Assembly: GCA_902799835.1 (NCBI GenBank)
Contig: CADCCF010000003.1
Coordinates: 1 to 64,000 of the forward strand
Length of the DNA stretch: 64,000 nt
Origin: an uncultured Pseudomonadota bacterium
GTDB lineage: Bacteria; Pseudomonadota; Alphaproteobacteria; RF32; CAG-239
Direction: 5' to 3'
Below, in pieces: positions 58,536 to 64,000 of the stretch. The translations under genes were made by a program, and so were the position numbers. Each line of letters starts with the position of its first letter. Within the stretch, counting starts at the first letter, position 1. The notes below the pieces were generated by a model. It was not told where the DNA came from, searched no databases, and was given only the letters and a program-made list of their open reading frames with translations.

Positions 58536-59249
58536 TTACTTCTTAGCCATTTTGTCCGGCTCAACCAATCCTCCGGAAACAATAAACTTAATGGCTTCTT
58601 CCACTGACATATTTAATTCAATCGTATCTTTTTTGGGAACAAAAATCAAAAAACCTGAAGTAGGGTTAGGTGTTGTCGGAATAAACACATTGAGCATATC
58701 ATTCGGTAAATTATCCTTAACTTCCCCCTTCAAATCAGCACTTACCAACCCCAAAATCCACAAACCTTTACGTGGATATTCTAACATAACGACTTTCTTA
58801 AAGGCTTGTGTTTTATTAGAAAATACTGTCTCAAAAATCTGTTTCAACAGCGAATATACCGACGACAACAACGGTACTTTTGCCATGAACCATTCGCCTA
58901 AACGAATGAAAAATCGTCCCAAAAAACCGGCCGCAAACATTCCCACAAATATCAGGAACAATATCAGTACAACCAAACCTAATCCCGGAACGGAAAACGG
59001 AAAATAATCGCCCAACATCGCTTTATAATGCGGAGGAATAAGTTTACTGACAAAAACATCAACCCAAAATATCAGTTTATAGGCCAAATAAAAAGTCATA
59101 CCGACCGGAGCCGTAACCAAAATACCGGTAAACAAATAAGCTTTAAGTTTTGCCCCCAATTTCATAAACACCGCTTGCTCTTTTTGCATGCGCTCTTGTT
59201 TTATCACTTTGATTTTTTTTGCTCTTTTTCTGATGTCTCTTTTTTTCAT
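58536..59249 (-). CDS. DUF502-family inner-membrane protein
   Basis: 237 residues: basic N-terminus, two strong spans (FTGILVTAPVGMTFYLAYKL; GLVVLILFLIFVGMFAAGFLG) and the family motif around VPLLSSVYSLLKQ and VFIPTTPNPTSGFLIFVP. Function unknown. Between recJ and a membrane protein gene. Confidence 0.9.
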   Translation of the reverse strand: MKKRDIRKRAKKIKVIKQERMQKEQAVFMKLGAKLKAYLFTGILVTAPVGMTFYLAYKLIFWVDVFVSKLIPPHYKAMLGDYFPFSVPGLGLVVLILFLIFVGMFAAGFLGRFFIRLGEWFMAKVPLLSSVYSLLKQIFETVFSNKTQAFKKVVMLEYPRKGLWILGLVSADLKGEVKDNLPNDMLNVFIPTTPNPTSGFLIFVPKKDTIELNMSVEEAIKFIVSGGLVEPDKMAKK

Positions 59250-59269
59250 ATCAACCTCTGCTCATCTAT

Positions 59270-61036
59270 TTAAGCACATTCTCTTATATCGTCAATAATA
59301 AATTGTACATTTTGCTTTCCACCCCAATTATCATGTCGCAAAACTCCGCAAACATCATATTTAATCGAACCTCCCGACAACATAGCCTGCCCTATTTGAT
59401 TATCTCCTACCCTAAAAGCAACTGCCTTTAGACTATCTCCGTTGTCAGAAGTAAGGATGCAACGCACATGACCTATCCCCATTGGGGTAGCTTTTATTAT
59501 TCGCACATTTTTTATCATCAAAATCGGCTCGGGATTTCCTTGACCAAAAGGCTCCAATTGTTCCAGACAATCAGCCAAGTCAACACTGGCACCTCCAACA
59601 TCTAAAATCGCATCAACTTGTTTGGTCGGAATCAATGCATCACCACCGATTTTATCTTTAACATATTCACCGACAAATTTATGAAACTCGGCTATTTTAT
59701 CTTCATTTAATGAAAATCCGGCTGCCATTGTATGCCCACCGCCCTTTGTAATCAAACCTTTTTCTTTAGCGGCAATAATCAATGCCCCTAAATCAATTTC
59801 CGGAATTGAACGTGCCGATCCTTTCACTTCATCTGCTTCTATCGACATTGCAAATGCCGGTACATTGTAGCGCTCTCTTAGTTTTCCCGCAACAATTCCG
59901 ATAACACCCTGATGCCAATCCTTGCCATATACAAACGCAATCGGGTATTCTTGAGGTTTTCCCTCAACTTGCTCTATCGCATCTAGCAAAACAGCATTCT
60001 CAATATCTTTGCGCAAAACATTAAACTCATTAAGCTTTTCCACCAAACTTTCCGCTTGAGCCTGATTGTCGCAACACAACAACTTGTTGCCTATATCTGC
60101 ATCACCGACTCTACCGCAAGCATTAATCCTCGGCCCCAAAACAAACCCTAAATGAAAAGCTGTCGGCGCTCTTTCCAAACCGGATTTATCCATCAATGCC
60201 GTAAGTCCCAAATTGCGCCGTTGTGCCATAATCTTCAGCCCCTGCGCCACATAAGCCCGGTTCAATCCTTTTAGCGGAACCACATCACAAACCGTTCCCA
60301 AAGCCACCAAATCAAGCCATTGACGCAAATCAGGCTCTGCTGGGTTATCATTATAATACCCTTGACTGCGCAATTGTCGATTCACTGCTACAACCGTCAT
60401 AAAAACCACGCCACATGCCGCCATGTATTGTAAATAAGGATAATCGTTTTCCTCATCAAGTCGTTTAGGGTTAACCACAGCATAAACTTTGGGAAGTTTC
60501 ACTTCTGCTTCATGATGATCCAAAACAATAACATCTATTCCCAAAGACGATGCATATTCTAAAGGTTCAAATGCCATTGTCCCGCAATCCAGCGTCAATA
60601 ACAGGCTGACACCTTGACGCTTAAACTCATCAACCGCTTGCATACTCGGACCATATCCTTCTTCGCGATCGGGAATATGCACCAAACAGTCTCTTTTCAC
60701 TGCCCGTAAAAATAACCGCATAATTGAAGTCGAAGTTGCACCATCAACATCATAGTCACCTATGATTCCTATACGTTCATCATTAACAATAGCTTGAGCC
60801 AAACGCTTTGCCGCCTTATCCATATCCTTTAATACACTTGGATTCGGCATTAATGAAGCAATTTTAGGATTCAGATAATTGTCTGCATCATCAATTCCGC
60901 GCAAAGCCATAATTTGCGCAACAATAACTGGGACATTATATTTTTGCACCAAACCATCAACCAAACGAACATCAGCTTGATTGACACACCACAAACTTCC
61001 GCCTAAAGAAACCTTATTATCAGTATTGTCTGACAT
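59270..61036 (-). CDS. recJ: Single-stranded-DNA exonuclease RecJ
   Basis: 5'-3' exonuclease of recombination and mismatch repair. 588 residues with DHH-family motifs GDYDVDGATS, TLDCGT, VLDHHEAEV, LVALGTVCDVVPL, the DHHA1 GGGHTMAAGFSL and a C-terminal OB-fold region. 4 bases after the OmpA-like gene and 20 before the DUF502 gene. Confidence 0.96.
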   Translation of the reverse strand: MSDNTDNKVSLGGSLWCVNQADVRLVDGLVQKYNVPVIVAQIMALRGIDDADNYLNPKIASLMPNPSVLKDMDKAAKRLAQAIVNDERIGIIGDYDVDGATSTSIMRLFLRAVKRDCLVHIPDREEGYGPSMQAVDEFKRQGVSLLLTLDCGTMAFEPLEYASSLGIDVIVLDHHEAEVKLPKVYAVVNPKRLDEENDYPYLQYMAACGVVFMTVVAVNRQLRSQGYYNDNPAEPDLRQWLDLVALGTVCDVVPLKGLNRAYVAQGLKIMAQRRNLGLTALMDKSGLERAPTAFHLGFVLGPRINACGRVGDADIGNKLLCCDNQAQAESLVEKLNEFNVLRKDIENAVLLDAIEQVEGKPQEYPIAFVYGKDWHQGVIGIVAGKLRERYNVPAFAMSIEADEVKGSARSIPEIDLGALIIAAKEKGLITKGGGHTMAAGFSLNEDKIAEFHKFVGEYVKDKIGGDALIPTKQVDAILDVGGASVDLADCLEQLEPFGQGNPEPILMIKNVRIIKATPMGIGHVRCILTSDNGDSLKAVAFRVGDNQIGQAMLSGGSIKYDVCGVLRHDNWGGKQNVQFIIDDIRECA

Positions 61037-61040
61037 AACA

Positions 61041-61766
61041 TTAATAAGTCAGATAAATCTCGGCTCTGCGATTCAAACGCTCTCCTTCAGGCATAACTTC
61101 CTGATACATTGGCATTGAATCGGACAATGCTTGAACTTCAATACGATCAGCTTTAACTCCTAAACTACGCAAAGCGGCTGCTGTATTTTCAGCTCTTTTT
61201 GCTGAAATATTGAAATTAGCCAACTTATGTGTAACCGGATCTGTATTGCGTGTACGCGAAGAGGCAAAACCCCAAACTTCAACCATCGCATTATTTTGTT
61301 TGGCTGTTTTTGCTATTTTTCTCAATTTAACTTGCTCTTCACCTTCAACACCGGCCGCACCGTTATTAAAATAAATTACACCGGCCAAATATCTCACAGA
61401 AGGTTTGTTAACACTCTCAGGGGATTTTCCATCGACAACTCGAACATTATCATCTGTGCCATTTTTAACCTCGTTATCAACTAAAGGAGTAACATCTACC
61501 GGTACAACTTTTGCTGCAATCGGTTTATCTTTATCCGATTCCTTTTCTTCCTTTATCTCACTTTCTTCATCACCCTCATACAAGGCATTCTCTTTATCTG
61601 CAACCAAGATACCTTTATTTTGAATTTCACGAACTTCAACATTTCCCCCGGCATCAATTGCAACTTCTTGATCTTCTTCAAAATCAGGAAAAAACCAAGA
61701 AGCACAACCACCCAAAAGCAATATACAAGCCACTGATGAAAGTTTCAAAAAGTTTTGCCTAACCAT
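61041..61766 (-). CDS. OmpA-family lipoprotein
   Basis: About 241 residues. Lipobox LLGGC near residue 20; an acidic, Glu/Asp/Lys-rich linker; a C-terminal OmpA/Pal domain (VIYFNNGAAG...VEVWGFASSRT...ISAKRAENTAAALRSLGVKADRIEVQ, RLNRRAEIYLTY) that binds peptidoglycan. It is not a clear Pal. Start 61766 has GGAGT at good spacing. Confidence 0.87.
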   Translation of the reverse strand: MVRQNFLKLSSVACILLLGGCASWFFPDFEEDQEVAIDAGGNVEVREIQNKGILVADKENALYEGDEESEIKEEKESDKDKPIAAKVVPVDVTPLVDNEVKNGTDDNVRVVDGKSPESVNKPSVRYLAGVIYFNNGAAGVEGEEQVKLRKIAKTAKQNNAMVEVWGFASSRTRNTDPVTHKLANFNISAKRAENTAAALRSLGVKADRIEVQALSDSMPMYQEVMPEGERLNRRAEIYLTY

Positions 61767-61938
61767 ATTATACTCCACAAAAAAAGACTGTACCTCAAAC
61801 ATGATATAAATTAATTATGTTTTTTACACAAGAACAAAAAAAACTTATTTGCAAGTTATTATCTATAATAAATAGATTGTAATTGCAAATATATCAAGCT
61901 ATATTATTTAATTATGAATCAGCAACGGAATTAAATCG

Positions 61939-62487
61939 ATGGCCAAAAAGTTCGTAAAATCTACCTTAGATATTGTCGGATGGCTTTGCAATAAAGCTTT
62001 AACCGATAAACAAATCTTGTCTTCTCAGCAGTTGCAAAATTTATTGTTCTTGATACAAATGCATCATATCAGTAAAGAGGGACAAGTATTAATTCCTTCA
62101 ATGTTTGTTTGCTATCAAGATGGTTTTTATGAGCCAACAGTTGAAGCAATACTGTCGCAAAAATTGCCCTTATTAAAACTACCGATATTAGAACAAAGAG
62201 TCTCTTTGCTTTTGGAATCCGTTTGGCAAAAATATGCTCATTTGTCCGAAAAGGAATTGCTTAATTTTGTTACCTCATTGAGTTGCTGGAAAGAAACATA
62301 TAGTGCCAAGGAAGATGTTATCATAAATCCTTTAGATATTGCTTCTTCTTTTTCTCTCTCTATATCCAAAGATAAAAATTTTTCTCCATCCAAAATCCGC
62401 CTTTCCCAGAATGGTCCTGTACAAGTTTCACCATGGCGTCCTCGCAAGCTTGGAAACACAAACAATCTTAATAAAAAGGAAAGTTAA
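61939..62487 (+). CDS. Panacea/SocA-like domain protein, 182 aa
   Basis: The segment LDIVGWLCNKALTDKQILSSQQLQNLLFLIQMHHIS resembles the Panacea (DUF4065, SocA-type antitoxin) N-terminus, where a KLQKLLY motif is typical. The rest of the fit is weaker and the C-terminus is low-complexity. No toxin gene is adjacent. It runs into the DUF192 gene with a 2-base gap and is likely co-transcribed. Confidence 0.6.
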   Translation: MAKKFVKSTLDIVGWLCNKALTDKQILSSQQLQNLLFLIQMHHISKEGQVLIPSMFVCYQDGFYEPTVEAILSQKLPLLKLPILEQRVSLLLESVWQKYAHLSEKELLNFVTSLSCWKETYSAKEDVIINPLDIASSFSLSISKDKNFSPSKIRLSQNGPVQVSPWRPRKLGNTNNLNKKES

Positions 62488-62489
62488 TA

Positions 62490-63338
62490 ATGTTGAAAAA
62501 ATTGGTTGTTTTTTTTAGTTTTATATTGCTTCTGTCTGCTTGTTCACAAGAAGAGGCTGAAAATCATCCTACAACTCCTTTGAGCATAACGACAGTAAAT
62601 GGTGATATTCGCTTCAATGTTGAAGTTGCTCAAACTCCTGATGAATTACAAAAAGGTCTGATGTACCGCACCGAAATGCCTTTAACCAATGGCATGATTT
62701 TCAGCATTTATCCTGTACGTCCGGTAGCTATGTGGATGAAAAACACCCAATTATCACTGGATATGATTTTTGTTGCTCCTGATGCCACTGTTAGCATGAT
62801 TAAGGAGCATACAACTCCGCTGTCCGAAGATAGAATCATCTCCCGAGATCCTGTACGCGCTGTTATTGAAGTTCCTGCTGGTAATGTTATGCGTTATAAC
62901 ATTAAAGTCGGTGATAAGGTACAACATGCCATTCTCAACAACATGACCTCCCTTTCTGAAGAACCTGAGCCAATGAATATCAATGGTCCGGTTATCCCTA
63001 AAGGTCCTAATGCTCCAGGTGATGGTCCGGTTATTCCTAAAGGCCCTAATGCTATCGGTGGCGATGGTCCGGTTATTCCTAAAGGTCCTAATGCTATCGG
63101 TGGTGATGGTCCGGTTATCCCTAAAGGTCCTAATGCTCCAGGTGATGGTCCGGTTATTCCTAAAGGTCCTAATGCTCCAGGTGATGGTCCGGTTATCCCC
63201 AAAGGTCCTAATGCTCCAGGTGATGGTCCGGTTATCCCCAAAGGTCCTAATGCTCCCGGTGATGGTCCGGTTATCCCTAAAGGTCCTAATGCACCGGTTC
63301 CGGTACCAATGCCGATTCCCGCCCCTAACGCGGAATAA
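62490..63338 (+). CDS. DUF192 lipoprotein with eight C-terminal [10 protein letters not shown] repeats
   Basis: 282 residues: lipobox LLSAC near residue 18, then a DUF192 domain (about 35-150: [50 protein letters not shown]), then a long Pro/Gly tail of eight near-identical 13-14-residue repeats and a short [12 protein letters not shown] end. The DUF192 function is unknown. AAGGAAAG precedes the ATG. Confidence 0.88.
   Translation: MLKKLVVFFSFILLLSACSQEEAENHPTTPLSITTVNGDIRFNVEVAQTPDELQKGLMYRTEMPLTNGMIFSIYPVRPVAMWMKNTQLSLDMIFVAPDATVSMIKEHTTPLSEDRIISRDPVRAVIEVPAGNVMRYNIKVGDKVQHAILNNMTSLSEEPEPMNINGPVIPKGPNAPGDGPVIPKGPNAIGGDGPVIPKGPNAIGGDGPVIPKGPNAPGDGPVIPKGPNAPGDGPVIPKGPNAPGDGPVIPKGPNAPGDGPVIPKGPNAPVPVPMPIPAPNAE
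62982..63296 (+). repeat. Coding tandem repeat, eight units of 39 or 42 bp
   Basis: Units read [13 protein letters not shown], two as [17 protein letters not shown] differences are mostly silent third-base changes (ATT/ATC, CCT/CCC), so the peptide is selected while unit number can vary. It is a coding minisatellite, not a CRISPR array. Confidence 0.95.
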
Positions 63339-63349
63339 TTCTCAAAAAA

Positions 63350-63380
63350 AATCCCTTGAGTTCCACTCAAGGGATTTTTT
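63350..63380. terminator. Bidirectional terminator
   Basis: CCCTTGAG (63353-63360) pairs with CTCAAGGG (63366-63373); A and T tracts on both sides serve the DUF192 gene and the convergent ackA. Confidence 0.9.
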
Positions 63381-63395
63381 TATACACCAGACTGC

Positions 63396-64000
63396 TTAGA
63401 TTAATCGCAAAGTATCTTGCGCAATCATCAATTCTTCATCTGTCGGCCAGCAGAAACATCTGACTTTGGAATCTGCCGTTGAAATCTCAGCAAACTTGCC
63501 TTTGCGAGCCTTATTAGCTTCCATATCAACTTTAATACCGAGAAAAGCTAGTCTTTCCATTATCAACTGACGGATTAAAGGAGAATTTTCACCGATTCCT
63601 GCTGTGAAAATTAAGGCATCCAAACCACCGAGAGCAAATGTATAACTACCAATATATTTAACAATGTTATATACATAAACATCCATTCCGACAACCGAAG
63701 TTCCTTTTCCTTCAACATAAGTATCTTCAACTTCACGCATATCCGGATAGCCTGTCAAGCCGTACATGCCGCTCTTTTTATTAAGCAAATTATTTACTTC
63801 ATCAACACTCAACCCTTGCGTTTTCAACAAATGCAAAGGAATATATGCATCAATATCGCCCGAACGTGTACCCATCACAATACCCGACAACGGAGTAAAT
63901 CCCATCGATGTGTCTATACATTTCCCATCTTTAATTGCTGATAGTGATGCCCCATTGCCTAAATGGCAAACAACAATTTTTTTGCCCTTTCCCAAGAGCT
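63396..64000 (-). CDS. ackA: Acetate kinase, C-terminal part (5' end outside window)
   Basis: Makes ATP and acetate from acetyl phosphate, a main energy step in fermentation. The visible 200 or so residues contain VVCHLGNGASLSAIKDGK, GFTPLSGIVMGTRSGDID and FTAGIGENS, all active-site segments. The frame stays open to the window edge, so the start lies beyond 64000. pta is not visible. Confidence 0.97.
   Translation of the reverse strand, partial: LLGKGKKIVVCHLGNGASLSAIKDGKCIDTSMGFTPLSGIVMGTRSGDIDAYIPLHLLKTQGLSVDEVNNLLNKKSGMYGLTGYPDMREVEDTYVEGKGTSVVGMDVYVYNIVKYIGSYTFALGGLDALIFTAGIGENSPLIRQLIMERLAFLGIKVDMEANKARKGKFAEISTADSKVRCFCWPTDEELMIAQDTLRLI

Noticed and set aside
62982-63296. CRISPR-like array
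   Set aside because: No spacers: units are directly adjacent, in frame and code for a peptide repeat.
62894-63370. Minus-strand frame of Gly/Pro/Leu repeats
   Set aside because: It is the complement of the repeated tail of the DUF192 gene and runs through the terminator; a shadow frame.

Overview
The window looks like the chromosome of a low-GC, flagellated alphaproteobacterium, probably a fermentative, host- or gut-associated lineage. Seen in the sequence: a CcrM-type adenine methyltransferase, FlbT next to an alphaproteobacterial flagellin, a ppx-rlmE pair, and a run mltB-rlpA-dacA-tmk-holB-tatD-MBL typical of Alphaproteobacteria. MurE carries the DNPR motif of meso-DAP enzymes, so the cell wall is Gram-negative. 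A TM1266-like regulator of [FeFe] hydrogenase systems and acetate kinase point to anaerobic fermentation. The lineage is inferred from gene content only; no rRNA is present.

Layout. 1-1.3 kb: end of tuf and a small unknown gene. 1.4-5.7 kb: one very large unknown protein (minus). 5.8-12.4 kb: dnaJ, an unknown PPC-like protein, the TM1266-like regulator, metG, a membrane protein with a degenerate nuclease fold, and trkH. 12.4-14.6 kb: a lipoprotein, a strongly promoted candidate structured RNA, and flgB-flgC-fliE. 14.7-21.1 kb: FlhB-like protein, rRNA methyltransferases rsmB and rlmE, two tandem Ppx/GppA proteins, ccrM and a Nudix hydrolase. 21.4-29.7 kb: rpoBC. 30-36.5 kb: AT-rich stretch of little-known genes (zeta-toxin-like P-loop protein, lipoprotein, DMT transporter, M23 peptidase, tRNA-Asp, 611-residue unknown). 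36.6-42.7 kb: alr, TatD-like, a HAD protein lacking its nucleophile, a PilT/DotB-like ATPase and an ABC-F ATPase. 42.8-44.5 kb: flbT and flagellin. 44.8-52.3 kb: minus-strand cell-wall/DNA-replication operon. 52.4-64 kb: ftsB, murE, envelope proteins, recJ, OmpA-like lipoprotein, a Panacea-like protein, a DUF192 lipoprotein with a repeated tail, and the end of ackA.

The most striking signal is a family of five long (101-136 bp) palindromes at 591-719 or so (584-719), 13241-13370, 15029-15129, 16374-16502 and 21282-21389. Each lies at or across the stop codon of a gene (tuf, fliE, rsmB, rlmE, rpoC), always in the same orientation relative to that gene. In gene sense all begin with a GAAAANTTCG-like motif and, in four cases clearly, share an apical TCAYGTA...ACTACGC-like core. 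The stems differ by paired changes. In rsmB and rlmE the element supplies the last codons and the stop codon. A 72-bp half-copy sits next to the rpoC element. This looks like a mobile or RNA-structured 3'-end element; no transposase is visible.

How the genes work together: the peptidoglycan genes (murE, alr, dacA, mltB, rlpA, M23, ftsB) make and remodel a DAP-type wall; flgBC-fliE, the FlhB-like protein, flbT and flagellin belong to the flagellum; tuf, rpoBC, metG, rsmB, rlmE and tRNA-Asp are core expression genes. Several normally conserved neighbourhoods are broken: metG is absent from its holB-tatD site, rpoBC lacks rplJL upstream, and tuf stands alone.
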